Source: Oscarella lobularis (lineage: Eukaryota > Porifera > Homoscleromorpha > Homosclerophorida > Oscarellidae). Taken from it: 64,000 nt of DNA. A program made the position numbers and the translations under genes. Numbering within the stretch: position 1 is the stretch's first letter; every line of letters begins with the position of its first letter. Shown one piece after another: positions 25,080 to 36,982 of the stretch. The stretch covers positions 1,236,690-1,300,689 of the forward strand of contig NC_089192.1 in NCBI RefSeq assembly GCF_947507565.1, read 5' to 3'. Below the pieces are notes generated by a model. The model did not search any database. It was not told the origin of the DNA and was given only the letters and a program-made list of their open reading frames with translations.

Positions 25080-26060
25080 AACGTCTGCAGTTCAGGCACT
25101 CTCCTTGCGACAAACGATTCCAGCGAAGTTAGAAGGGCAAACTTGTGCTAGGATATTTGGCAACAACATAGCTTTTTCTCGGTCCCAGTACAGCAACTTA
25201 AGTTGAGGCAGAACACTTTTAAAAGAACTGTACTGTACACACTGCTATTCGTACCTCGGATTCCTTGATCTCCCTTTTCTCCTTTACGACTAGTATTGTC
25301 TTTAGGTCTTACCAAAAAAAGGTGGTACAGGAATGTGCACAGCTGTTCCAGCATACCTTCTATGCAAAGTTCCTGGTTTTCAGTGCATGCGGCTTTGAGA
25401 GCTCTACAATTAATTATCCAATATACAATTTTAAATTTAGCTGCACTCCCTTGCCATACCTGCTTTACCGCAAGGTCATTAACCGTTATCACGCAGTAAA
25501 TTTAGCAAGCCACAGAAAATTGCCCGCGAAGAGCAGAAGAGAAACGAATGGAGTCAGATAGACGAGGCTCTTCGTGTCGGCAGTGAAGTCCTGCTTACCT
25601 GGTACTCATCGCCTTGAGCCCAACGTGCGCAAACAGGATTCACAAGAATCGGAGGCGGGAACACAGACAACTCCGACGACAAAATCGCATGCGTAGATCG
25701 TAGATGCTCTCCAGCAAAATGAGACAGTGACTGGTGACCTAGGAGAAAGTGCACGACGAGCCTCTGCTGATGTGAGAAATTGCTGCAACTCCTCTTGTGG
25801 CAAGAGTCAAGAATATGGTGAAATCCCCGTGGACATGAATAAACCGTTGTCGTGGACCGAGTAGTTGATTTCGACACAGACGAGTATTGGATCAGTGTCA
25901 CCTCTCTCTCTCTCCACAACGTCCAACATTGCCTTTAGATCATTTTGGCCCATATTATTCCTGCCCTAGGACTCCCAGCAAAGGAACTGTACAAATCGCA
26001 CCTCGTATTCCTTGATCTCCTTTTTCTCCTTTGAGGCCAGTACGATCCCACACAGCGTGC
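25080..26060 (-). pseudogene. Scrambled receptor relic E
   Basis: A patchwork on the minus strand. The end of a C-terminal domain is at about 25090-25136, a collagen fragment at about 25255-25315, an exon-2 remnant (ALKAACTENQELCIEG) at about 25353-25404 and a damaged TM exon at about 25470-25590. Another short C-terminal-domain fragment (about 25815-25890) follows, then collagen-like sequence at about 25920-26040. Between them, at about 25725-25815, plus-strand sequence resembles the N-terminal part of the POLE4-like relics and joins directly to the C-terminal fragment. No intact gene can be drawn. Confidence 0.6.
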
Positions 26061-26239
26061 AGCCCAAATCCCACCGCGCGCTTGCGTCTAATTCGACTTC
26101 TCCTTTGTCCTCGTAGTTTCGAAAGACAGTGCAACTAGTCTAAAAAAGGACCGCGTCGCGTTAAAACGAACGGAGAAGCTTCTTTGCGACCTAAAACGAC
26201 GACGGAAAAGACACGCATGCGTAGTCTACACTAGGCGAA

Positions 26240-26567
26240 ATGGGGCCCGGCGACGGACGACGACTAAAGCGCTGGAGGTGACCGAGGAGAGAATGCACGA
26301 GGAGAGAGTGCACGAGGAGAGAGTGTACGATGAGGCTGCTCCTTCTGCTGATGGAAACAGGAGAAATTGTCGCGACTTCTTTTGGGAAGAGTGATTCGGA
26401 TATTTCGTTGGCGAGTCAGGAGTCGGTGTTTCTCATTGCGAAAGCCACGGAATTGTTTGTTGCCTCGTTGGCGTTCATAGAAAATCGAGTGAATCGTAGA
26501 GAAAGACTCTGCAGAAACGATCGGAATTGACTTTCGAAGAATTTTAGAGGGAACGATAGACACATAG
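26240..26567 (+). pseudogene. POLE4-like relic behind receptor copy F
   Basis: The acidic leader (EVTEERMHEERVHEE-like, with a local 15-base duplication) leads into DSDISLASQESVFLIAKATELFVASLA. After that, deletions remove helix-3 sequence and shift the frame. It ends 30 bases before the convergent stop of copy F. Confidence 0.6.
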
Positions 26568-26596
26568 TCACTGACGAAAGGTTCTACAAAAGTAAT

Positions 26597-29233
26597 TCAG
26601 GCAAGCTCTTTCAGGCAGACAATTCCAGCAAATAGGGAAGTAGATGAAGAGTAGGCAACCTTATATTCGTCATGGCTACCAGCGTGTTTGTAAGCATTGG
26701 TTGATGCAGAGTCTCGAAATCGAAAGTAGTATCTATTGGATCCTCCGTAGACGTAGCCACTCCAACCACATTGACTAGCGTACACGTTTATTCCAGACCA
26801 GTTGTTATTTGAACCAAAAATTCTTATTCCATCTTGGGTACTAGCCCAATAATATCCACATGGACATGAATAAACCGTTGTCTTGGACCAAGTATTTGAT
26901 TCCGATACGGCATAGAAAACTTGACGGTCATAAGTTGACTGACGAAATCCTCCGCAATTGTCTGTACGCAATGCCCACTCTTCCACTAAATTTTGGCCAT
27001 ACGCTCAATAAAAAGTCTGCGCGATTTAAATTGTATTACCTGTAGGCTGATTTCCGACATATATCTTTACTTTTGCCGTCCGAGTTGCTCCCTTAGCTTT
27101 TACAGTGCAGTGATAAACACCGCTGTCCCAAATTTTTGCGGAGACAAAGCGAAGAGTACCATTGCCAATGTTACGAGCGCTAGACTGATACTTGCTATTG
27201 CAGCTGAAACATTTGGGAAGACTCCAGGAGACGTCCGCGGACATTCCTCCCAATGCAGCACTGCAGTGCACTTCCGCCTTTGCCCCCACTTCGAGATGAA
27301 GAGTTTTAGGAGGACGATCAATAAAACAAAGGGCGTTTAATAAAATGACTCGATTTTCATCAGTACCAAACTGATTCTCTGCGTGACATGAGTATGCTCC
27401 TTCATGGGGAATAATACTACTAATTTGCAACGTTGTGCTGCCACGTCCACTCGTCAATTGTTTGTTGTGTCTCTTCCATGTGACAGTAGGTAACGGTGGA
27501 CCCACCGCGAGGCACATGATGTTATCAGCGGGACACACGTAGATAATCTCACCTTGAACATCCGTTGCATTTGGCTTCTCTACATAAAAAGGATGTAAAG
27601 AATAGAAGTATAAAAAAGCTGTGTACCTAGAATAAAACTCTTGATCTCTGGCTTTCCTACACAGAAAATTGTGTAAAATAAGATTGCCAGAAAGTGTGCA
27701 GTACCTAGAACTGTAAGAGATACGTGATCTTTGAGAACTTGAGATGAATAGCTGTCTCTTGATGACGCTATGCACGTGTAATTGCCAGCATCCTGCATCA
27801 GTACTGGAGATATCTCCAAAAAACAGTCGGTCATTTTTGTTCGGCCCAAGGGCAGACCGTCCTCTTTTTCCCAGCCAAAGGTGAACTTTTTAAACGGACA
27901 AATAGTGCACTTGATGGCCGCTTTGGTGTTGTTGATGACTTCAAGTCCCTTATTAGTCTCTACAGATTAACTTAGCATTATTCAGTCTTCTACTAGTAGT
28001 GATCTTTACCGTGATAAACTGATACATCTGTTGAATGCGTCACATGTCCGTGACGGTTTTCAGCTCGACAAATGTAACGCCCGTTGTCTTTATTAGAAAA
28101 GTTAAAGATCATAAGACTACAATTTGAGACCGAAGAGTTTTCTGGCAAAGGCGCGCCATGCCGAGACCAGCTAGTTTTAGGTTGCGGGTAGCCTGATGCC
28201 TTGCAAGGTAAGACGACGTCAGGATTTGTTGGAAGAACTGTCAAACTCTTAGGTCCAACGTGTACAAACGTAGGAGCCGCTAGAAGAACACACAAATTCG
28301 ATTGCCACGATTTACTAGTCATGACATCACTGACCGTGAATGAAGAGCTGGGCAGGCGTCTCTGCTACACCGAATACGTTTTCTGCGATACATATGTATT
28401 GGCCTTCGTCGTCTTGACTGAGATTAGTAATGGTGAGCCTATTCCGGTAATGTACAGATACACGAGCGTTTGGTGGAAGTTGTTCGCTGCCTGCTTTGCG
28501 CCAGTATATCGTCGGTTTGGGAAAACCCGTTACTTTGCATTCAAACTCCGCCGTTCCACCTCTGACTCCAACAACATCTTTAGGTTTGAAAACAAACGTG
28601 GGAGGGACTTGAAGAACAAAATGTCAGCAATACAGTGGAATAGAGATGTGAATTACCAACGCTAATTGACAAAGGACCCGAATTTCCCCTTGGGCCCTGA
28701 TCTCCTTTGTCTCCCTTTGGTCCTTTAGGACCTGTAGAAATGTAACCTAGTTGAAGCTACAATTGTTTACACAATATGACTATCACCTTGTGGTCCTTTG
28801 TCTCCCTTTTCGCCTCGTCTACCCACTGACCCAGTGTCGCCTTTGGGTCCTAAAACTTCAGATGAAACAAACTGTCTACTAGTTGCGAGCTCTTTCACCT
28901 TGAACGCACAGTGTCTCGTTCGACTGACAAGTAGCTTTCAGAGCTTCAAGCTGGTAAAAGTCTCAGAGTCTTATTCATTGTTTGATGCTGCAGTATCCTT
29001 ACCTGAAGTTGAGCTATTCTTCCAAAAGCATCCGTGATTCCCGAATCAGACTGTCGCTTGGCTCGGCCAGAGAGTGAGTCAGGAAGCTCATGTCTGCACA
29101 GACCGCAGCTCAAATTTACGGTCGACTGCAGCTTGACAAGCCAAGCAAAGTTGCACGCAAACAGTAGTAGGGAAACGAGCGGTGTGCCGTAAATAAGAGC
29201 CTTCGTTGTGAGGGGGGTCGTCTTCTTGCCCAT
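26597..29233 (-). CDS. Type II TM collagen-Ig receptor, copy F (intact, hybrid type)
   Basis: Start ATG at 29233 (MGKKTTPLTTKALIYG), hydrophobic anchor, RAKR site. Exon 2 is at about 28950-28900, collagen exons at about 28850-28660, Ig1 at about 28605-28335 and Ig2 at about 28280-28010. Ig3 is at about 27965-27700, the 30-base microexon at 27656-27627, Ig4+Ig5 at about 27580-27041 and the C-terminal exon at about 26990-26597. All read in frame. The N-terminal half (TM, Ig1, Ig2) resembles copy D, while the C-terminal half, including the microexon, resembles copies C and I. The change lies between Ig2 and Ig3, as expected of a recombinant. The C-terminal domain has CPCGYYW where most copies have CPRGYYW, adding a cysteine. 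Confidence 0.85.
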
Positions 29234-29394
29234 TGTTCTTCAGCTACAAAGGAGGCTCACGTGCGCCGGCCGGTGGCCAATCAGAAGAACAGAGGCTTCA
29301 GCGTGTAATAGTCTAAACAAGTGAAGTGTGACAGATATTGTTCAAAAAGTCATTAGTGTCGCAAATTCCTTTCGGAGCGGTGTTCAAATTGCCA

Positions 29395-29552
29395 CTGTGA
29401 CGATTAAGTCAGCATTAGAATTGCAAAAGTGACGGAGCTATCTGTCGCTCCATAGGAAAGCAAATGAAGCAAAGAGAAAGAGCGCAGAAACAAGACTCTG
29501 GATTGAGTAGTAGAGGTGAAATTGAACAGCTCGCGTTTTAGAGGACACATAG
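29395..29552 (+). pseudogene. Strongly decayed POLE4-like relic behind copy G
   Basis: Short matches to the histone-fold relics remain (ELFVAS-like, RKANEAKRK-like and the LAF..DT end) with many indels. Recognised mainly from position and from the better copies. Confidence 0.4.
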
Positions 29553-29592
29553 TGACTAAGGAAATGTTTTACAAAAGTGTAATATCTGTAGT

Positions 29593-32218
29593 TCAGGCAG
29601 TCTCTTTGAGACAGACGATTCCGGCAAAATTTGAAGTGCTTGAAGTGTATTCAACTCGATACTCGTCATAGTTACCAGCGTGTTTGTAAGCATTGGTTGA
29701 TGCAGAGTCTCGAAATCGAAAGTAGTACCTTCTGTTCCCTCCGTATACGTAGCCACTCCAACCACATTGACCAGAGTAGACGCGTGTTCCAGACCTGTTG
29801 CTATTTGAACCAAAGATTCTCTTCCCATCTTGGGAACTAGCCCAATAATAGCCACGTGGACATGAATAAACCTTTGACTTATCCCAATACGATGATTTTG
29901 ATACAGCGTAATAAACTTGGGTGTTGTAAGTTGATTGCCGAAATCCCCTGCAACTGTCTGTACGCAACATCCACTCTTCCGCTAAACAGTAACATTTTTT
30001 CAAGTATTCTCACTATTTATTAATATAATTTACCTGTAGGTTGATTTCCGACATTAATCTCTACCCTTGCTCTTTGTATTACCCCGCCTGCTGTTGCTAT
30101 ACAATAATAAACACCGCTATCCCAAGTCTTTGCGGAGACCAGTTGAAGAGTACCATCGCCCAAGACACGGGCGCTGGGCGCATACTGACTACTGCAGCTG
30201 AGACATTTAGGACGGCTCCAGGAGATCCGAGCAGAAGTCCTCCCAATTGCAGCACTGCAGCGAACGTCTACCCTTTGTCCCGCCTTGAGATAAAGATTCT
30301 CGGGAGGGCGTGAGACAAAACGAAACTTGCTAAACATAACAATAACTTGCTTTTCATCAGTGCCAAGTTGATTCTCTGCGCGACACAAGTACGCTCCTTC
30401 GTCAGATAGAGTACTACGTTGCACTGTTGCGCATCCAGTTGCACTTGACAACTCTTTGTTGTGTCGTATCCATGTGACTTTTGGTGACGGTGGGCCCACC
30501 GCGCAGCACGTAAGATTTTCACCGGGGGAGATGTACATAATTTCATCTCGAGGACTTGATATAGTTGGTTTCGCTACATACAGAAATCAAGTTTTCAAAT
30601 TCAAAGCTGTAAACTGCACTGTACCTAAGACAGTGAGAGACACGTGATCTTTCAAAACTTGAGTTGAATAGCTGTCTTTTGATTTCGCTATGCACGAATA
30701 ATTGCCAGCATCCTGCTTAAGTACTGGAGAAATCTCCAAGAAGCAGTTCGATATTTTTGTTCTGTTTATGGGAAGAGCTTTGCCGTCCTCTCTTTTCCAA
30801 TCAAAAGTCAGCTTCTTGAATGGACAAATGGTGCACTTGATGGACGCTTTGGTGTTGTTGACAACTTCAAGTCCGTGAACGATCTCTATAACATAGTCTA
30901 CATATTAGAAATCTACACACGCCGTGTAATAATTTTCACCGTGATAAACGGATATGTCTGTTGAATGCGCCACATGACCGTGAACATTCTCAGCCTGACA
31001 GGTATAGCGCCCTATGTCGCTGTCTGAAAATTGAGAGATGACTAAACTTCCATTTGGGTAAACCAACGAATTATTTGGCAAAGAAGCTCCACGACGCGAC
31101 CAAAGAATTTTGGGCTGCGGGAATCCTGATGCCTTGCATGGCAAGGCAACTACAGGGTTCGTAGGAATAACGGTAACAAGCTTAGGACCAACGTCAGTCA
31201 ATTTAGGTGCGGCTAAGAGAGCAAAAGAGTTAGGTTGTCACAGTTTTTCAGCCTCTATCATCACTGACCTTGAATAGCAAGTTGAGCTGAAGACTCCGCT
31301 ATTCCAAATATATTTTCTGCTACGCATACATATTGACCTTCGTCGTCTTGTTTGAGATTAGTAATGGTAAGCTTGTTCCGGTAATGCACGGATACTATGG
31401 CATGTGAAGGGAGCTGTGCGCCTTCCTTTCGCCAACGGATCGTTGGCTTGGGAAAGCCAGTTGTTTTGCATTCAAATACCGCCGTTCCTCCTCGAATTCC
31501 AATAAAATCTTTAGGCTTGTAAATAAATGTAGGTGGAACTTAAAACAAATTTTATCAATATAGCATACTGTATACAGTAGACGTAATACTAATTACCAAC
31601 GCTAATTGATAAAGGACCCAACTTTCCTCTTGGACCCATATCGCCTTTAGCTCCTTTGGATCCTTTAAGTCCTGTAGACAGATGGATTCTGTTGATTTTT
31701 CATTACGTTAAGATGAAACCTGATCCTTACCTTGCATTCCTTGATCCCCTTTTTCTCCCTTCTCGCCTCTCTTGCCATCAGATCCAGTGTCACCTTTGGG
31801 CCCTAAAGTAGTGACACTTTAGTCAGCCAGGCTGCTTAGCGTCCTCGTGCTTTCGTACCTTGAAAGCATAGCTTTTCGTTAGATTGACAAGTCGCTTTCA
31901 AAGCTTTAAGCTAACGGAAATCAATAGATCATCAGTGGGTTGCATTCTGCATCCTTTTACCTGAACTTCAGCAATTCTACCAAAATAATTCTTGATAATC
32001 GAGTCAGAATCCCGCTTGGCTCTGCTAGGAAGAGGTGGCGAAAAAGGTAGTGAAGCAGGAAGCTCGTTATCGGCGAGTTTGTCCTGGCTACAGCTCAGAT
32101 TGACAGTTGCTTGCAGCTTGGTGAGCCAAGCAAAGTTGCCCGCGAACAGAAGTAGAGAAACAAAAGGCGTGCCATAGATGACAGCCTTAGTTGTGAATGG
32201 AATTGTCTCCTTGGACAT
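29593..32218 (-). CDS. Type II TM collagen-Ig receptor, copy G (intact)
   Basis: Exon 1 (32218-31961) starts MSKETIPFTTKAVIYG and has the anchor, a proline-rich stalk insert (SLPFSPPLPSRAKRDSD) and the RAKR site. Exon 2 is at about 31910-31859. Two collagen exons at about 31804-31597 give about 15 Gly-X-Y triplets. Ig1 is at about 31538-31270, Ig2 at about 31213-30942, Ig3 at about 30885-30626, Ig4+Ig5 at about 30574-30032 and the C-terminal exon at about 29984-29593 (LRTDSCRGFRQSTYNTQVYYAV). All exons keep frame and there is no microexon. Copy L is its close duplicate about 15.9 kb away. Confidence 0.85.
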
Positions 32219-32329
32219 TTTTCTTACTAGACGGCGCTCTAGTCACTGGCTCTTAGCCGACAATAGCGCTCTTCTTATACTCGACTAAGCAACGGTGCTC
32301 TCATCTTAAACACGGCGTCCCTTCATTCT

Positions 32330-32394
32330 CAACTAAACAACGACGCTCTACTCAACTAAACAACGGCGTGTACTGCCCACCATAAGCTCACGTG
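32330..32394 (-). promoter_or_regulatory. Upstream tandem repeats and CACGTG box of copy G
   Basis: CTCAACTAAACAACG-type direct repeats precede CACGTG at 32389-32394, about 170 bases upstream of the start codon, as in copies A and L. Confidence 0.4.
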
Positions 32395-32985
32395 CCCCAC
32401 TCCTCCACTCACGTAAAGAGTTACAGTAACCTTTCTCTGACTGTCTATCTATATCCACAGTGCACAACAGGCAGTGGCCCTGTACATACAGTAAAAGGCG
32501 GTACTTTCAGCGTTATTATACACCCACTTGGCTCTTTTCACGCGTTCTTCAAATCGCCGAGTAGTAGATTGCCAGATCGATTGTTCTAAGCAGTACAAAA
32601 ATAGAGAAACATTATGACACTCTAGACATACTGCAAAACGTTCTGTAGAAAGCATGTCTATTTTAGTCTCCGATACGGTCGTCTCCTACAGATGCCTTTC
32701 TGACTACCGCGTTCTCATGTGCAAGATGAACATTCCCTAGTACTCGGGACCGAGCTACGGCTTGGGAGACATCAGGGGCAGTCGATGCTTCTTCCAGAGA
32801 CTGCTTCTGAACAAGGACTTCGCGTGCCCACATGTTACAGTGCGCTAAGTGGATTGACTTTTCTGAGCCTTTTCTCCAGAAGAGATCGGCGAGTTCTCCG
32901 GAGATTCCTTCTCTAGCCCTACTGTTTCTGTGACTGGACCGGCGTCGGAAGCTCGGGATGACCAGTAGGCCTAAATCTAACCATT
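32395..32985. repeat. Intergenic block shared with 48268-48848
   Basis: This stretch upstream of copy G matches the stretch upstream of copy L closely, showing that the duplication of the G/L unit included about 0.6 kb or more of upstream DNA. No coding domain is visible. Confidence 0.7.
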
Positions 32986-34685
32986 ATTTTTTCTTACGCG
33001 CTAGAGCACGCGTTCTTTTTCTCCGACAGTTCTTTTTCGTAGGCTTTTTCTCGCGTTTTGGGACGGTTATTCTTCACGGTAAGTGAAAATTGGCCTCAAA
33101 TAAGTCCGATCTGAAGCGCGATGACCGTAGGGAGCCCCGGAACCCCTTTCCTTCCGCACAAGTCGCCGGCGGAGAATGTCTCATTCCACCGCAACTCGGT
33201 CGCGTTTTTTTAGCGAGAGTGCTCAGAGATCAGACGCGTGCACGAGGAATCATTCGCATGCAGCGTCGCGCACGTATCTAAGCAAAAGTTGACGTCATGA
33301 AAATGGTTGTCAATCTTGACCGATGAAAATGCACAATTCAATTTACCGTAGACGTCTTCTATGGTGAATTGAATTGCTCATTTTAATCTTTCCTTTATGC
33401 ACGGGTTCTTCCCTTAGACTATGAGTCAAGGAGAGTTCCTGAGAAAAATAAAAAAACAAACAAACCATTGGAAACATTTGCTGTGGAGGATTCCAATAGG
33501 CAAGGCATGTATCGATAAGATTATTTGTTTCAAAGCCCCAGTTGTACTATCAGTATCAGACGCGTTTGCTAAATCGAACTGTTTTCCAGATCAGGTAGTT
33601 TCCGGGAACCGATCGAGCAAGTTCAAGGAAACTGACTAATAAGATGCGTGTAGTCGAAAACCAGATCACGGCTCATTTTTATTCAAAGACAACTGTGACC
33701 AGGGCCTTCACCAACTTGGATGCAAATTGACGACGAAAATATCTTTTATAGATTAAGTCTTTTAGATATAGATTTAGTACTCGTACTGTTTGGTGGGCGC
33801 ATATTACAGCATAGACACGCGTGGGGCTCTGGCAAGAGCTTCACTTGAAACTTGGTCTGAGAGACCGAGTTTCTAGAGTCGAGCTTCGTCGCGTTCTCTC
33901 CGTAGCTAGGATCGCATGATAAACAAGTAAATGTGTCACGTTCAAATTTTATTTAATAAAGTCCCGGATGTACAAAATTAAAACGAACAGAGTTTCCCCT
34001 CTCCTCCATCCGCCCCCTCACCCCAAGCGGGTAAGGCCAGACGGGCGCCTGCTGTGAGTCAAAGACTCGCGGGGCCAACTCCGTACTCCCCTGCGAAGGG
34101 TGAGCCCGTTTAACCTCTTGGCTCGGAGCCTTGGACTGTGAAAGTGGCAGCTGGGATGTCAGTCCACTCACAGGTGCAATTCCAAGGGGCGTCACTGATA
34201 TTACCCACCAGTGCCCTGCCTTACGTGGGGAGGCGCTCTATGGCCTCTGCAGAGGTATGGCCTATTTATCGCTCTTGGCCACAGAGGGATGGCTTCGTCT
34301 GCCTCGTCGGATTGGTAGAGCGACTACACGACAAAACAATTCACGCGGGGAAATCAATGAGAACGTACCTTCCTGAAATGGGGTTTGCAGCAGCCTCGTA
34401 GTTCACGACTGATCAGGGTACAGCTAAACTGCAAAAATGTGATGCATTGAAGACATATCAGCTACGTGTTCAGGCTTCAGCGTACCCGTGCTCATTTTCA
34501 GCGCGACGTACGTGCGTATGTAAACCCCATAATTGTGCTTCTGAGAGATTTCACAATGCGAAGAGATCCGTCTTAGGGAACGCCGACGCTTTGCAGGGTG
34601 TTTTTGTGCTAAGATATTTGGCAACACCATCGCTTTTTCTCGGTCCCACTACAGCAATTTAAGTTAATTAAGGCAGAACACTTTT
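32986..34685. repeat. Segmental duplication, copy 2
   Basis: Second copy of the 1.7 kb block at 11325-13010, same orientation, in the middle of the receptor array. It contains the second hairpin (33326-33384) and the same GC-richer conserved stretch (about 33960-34360). Its first 120 bases also resemble 48849-48960 and, more weakly, 56283-56400. Confidence 0.75.
33326..33384. other. Conserved 59-base hairpin, copy 2
   Basis: Same stem-loop as 11687-11745. The substitutions relative to copy 1 include changes that turn a pair into a G-T wobble or restore an A-T pair, plus one that weakens pairing. Confidence 0.5.
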
Positions 34686-34689
34686 AAAA

Positions 34690-34835
34690 GAACTGGACTG
34701 TACACACTGCTATTCGTACCTCGGATTCCTTGATCTCCCTTTTCTCCTTTACTACCAGTATTGCCTTTAGGTCCTGCCAACAAAGGTGGTATACGAATGT
34801 GCACAGCTGTTCCAGCATACCTTCTATGATGCGAC
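34690..34835 (-). pseudogene. Collagen and exon-2 relic
   Basis: A short minus-strand remnant with a GxKGNTG..KGEKGDQGIR-like collagen stretch and the start of an exon-2-like sequence. It closely matches relic E at 25200-25375. Too short to encode a product. Confidence 0.5.
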
Positions 34836-34848
34836 CATCTACTGTATG

Positions 34849-35185
34849 ATGGAAGTGACAGAAGAGAGAGTGCACGAGGATGCCGCTGCTCCTTCTTCTG
34901 ATGTGGAGATGGTTTGAACCAGGAGAAATTGCTGCGACTTCCTTTGGGAAGAGTGAAGAATACTACACTGTAGTATGGTGAAAATGGATCCGGATACTTC
35001 GTTGGCGAGTCAGGAGTCTGTGTTTCTCATTGACGGAATTGTTTGTCGCCTCGTTGGCAAAAGAAGTTCATAGAAAAGCGAGTGAAGCGAAGAGAAAGAT
35101 TCTGCAGAAACGAGACGTTGAATTGACTACATGTATAGAAGAAATTGAACAGCTCGCGTTTTTAGAGGGAACGATAGGCACATAG
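34849..35185 (+). pseudogene. POLE4-like relic behind receptor copy H
   Basis: One of the better relics: MEVTEERVHED leader, then EKLLRLPLGRVK, MVKMDPD, LASQESVFLI, SLAKEVHRKASEAKRK and LAFLEGTIG-stop can be read across frames. A 16-base insertion breaks it near 34961-34977, and about 9 bases are missing in the AKATELF helix. Family assignment rests on the RLPLxRVKxxVKxDPD, KRKTLQxRD and FAFLEGTxD pattern of POLE4. Confidence 0.65.
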
Positions 35186-35214
35186 TCACTGACAAAAGGT
35201 TCTGCGAAAGTAAC

Positions 35215-36681
35215 TCAGACAGTCTCTTTCAGGCAGACGATTCCAGCAAAATTGGAAGTAGATGAATCATACCGAATTTTATATTCATCATAGTTACCAG
35301 GGTATTTGTAAGCATAGGTTGATGCAGAGTCTCGAAATCGAAAGTAGTATCTGGTGGATCCTGCGTAGACGTAGCGACTCCAACCACATTGACCATAGTA
35401 AACGTATACACCAGACCATTGTTCATTTGAACCAAAAATCCTTAGTCCATCTCTGGTACTAGCCCAATAATAACCACGTGGACATGAATAAAACGCTGTC
35501 TTTGACCACGTAGTTGATTTTGATACAGCAAAGAAAACTTGAGGGTCGTATGTCGATTGGCGAAAGCCCCCACAAAGGTCTGAACGTAACATCCATTGTT
35601 CAACTAAATTTTCACTAGTTATTTATCACGCAAAATGATCTACTGGTACACACCTGTCAGACGATCACTCCCTCCTTCGACGTCTACGTAAACTGTGGCT
35701 GTGAGTATTCCGTTCACTTTTGCAACGCATTGGTAACGTCCGCTGTGCCACGTCTCCACTGAAACGAACCGAAGAGTCCCATTGCCCAAGTCTCTCGCTT
35801 GGGTTTTGCAGCTGCCACATCTAGCGGAAGGCCATGAGACATTAACGAATGTGCCTTGGGCGGCAGCACTGCAATGCACTAATGCATTCTGCCCAACTTT
35901 CAGACGCAGGTTCTTGGGAGGTCGTTCTATAAAGCCAGTTTTAAGCAGAACGACAACCTGTTTTTTGTTCGTGCCCAGTTGATTCTCCGCGTGACACGTG
36001 TATGCTCCTTGGTCTTCGTAGTTTATGCTATTGAATTGCAAAGTGGCGCAACCAGTTGCATTCAATAATTTTTTGCTGTGTCTCATCCATGTGACAGTTG
36101 GCAACGGTAGGCCAACAGCGCAGCACGTAATATTTTCGCCAGGAAGGACGTATTTAACTTCGCCTTCAAAGCCTGCTACAATTGGCTTTCCTACCAATCA
36201 AAAAATCGTAAAGTAAAAGTGTGGAAGTGACATCGTATACCTAGAACAGTTAGAGACACGCGATCTTTGAGAACTTGAGATGAATAGCTCTCTCTTGATG
36301 ACGCTGTGCACGTGTAATTGCCAGCATCCTGCATAAGCACTGGAGAAATCTCCAATGAACACTTGTTAATTTTCGTTCTGTTTGGGGGAACGATGCTAAT
36401 TCAGTTGCTCTCTTTGCCATACCTGCTTTACTGCAATTTGACTAAAAAGATCCCCGAATCCGACATCGGATTGCCTTTTGATTCGATCTGGCTCAGATTC
36501 AGGCATGGTGACATCAGATGTAAGCCCAAAAGTACGAAGAATTAATCTCCGTGTTCTCTCTTGAGAGGTCGTTCACCGCTCTCTGCAGCTTAGCAAGCCA
36601 CAGAAAATTGCTCGAAAAGAGCAGAAGAGAAACGAGTGGAGTCACGTAGACGAGGCTCTTTGTGCCGTCCTGCTTACTCAT
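35215..36681 (-). pseudogene. Receptor copy H, internally deleted
   Basis: The C-terminal exon (ending 35215; LRSDLCGGFRQSTY) and the Ig4+Ig5 exon (about 36200-35653) look intact. The Ig3 exon (about 36390-36240) is cut. At about 36390-36398 it joins directly to sequence that in copy C lies upstream, between exon 2 and the TM exon. Exon 2, collagen, Ig1, Ig2 and half of Ig3 are therefore gone. The TM exon (start 36681, MSKQDGTKSLVYVTPLVS) also carries an extra TAA near 36543-36546 and a frameshift before its RIKR site. It is a deletion derivative. Confidence 0.8.
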
Positions 36682-36982
36682 CGTCGCGTCGCCGAGCTCG
36701 CGCAAACAGAATCACGAGAATCGGAGGCGTGAAACAATGACTGTTCAGCTGAACAGTGAGGGGCACGTGAGCTTTTGGCACTTGAGACGAATTGATCACG
36801 CTATGCACTATTCGACGCATTGTGCAGTCCAATCCCACCGCTCTTGCGTCTAATTGATTCGAATTCTCCTTCATTCTCGCAGCTTCGAAAGACAGCGAAC
36901 CTCTTCATGCTAAAACGAACAGAGAAGCTTTACTTCTTTGTGAGCCTGGAGAATATACCTACGCATGCGCACACTGGGAGAA

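Noticed and set aside
33090-33281. ORF starting MASNKSDLKRDDRREP
   Set aside because: The equivalent at 11430 differs by indels that break the frame, so coding is not supported.
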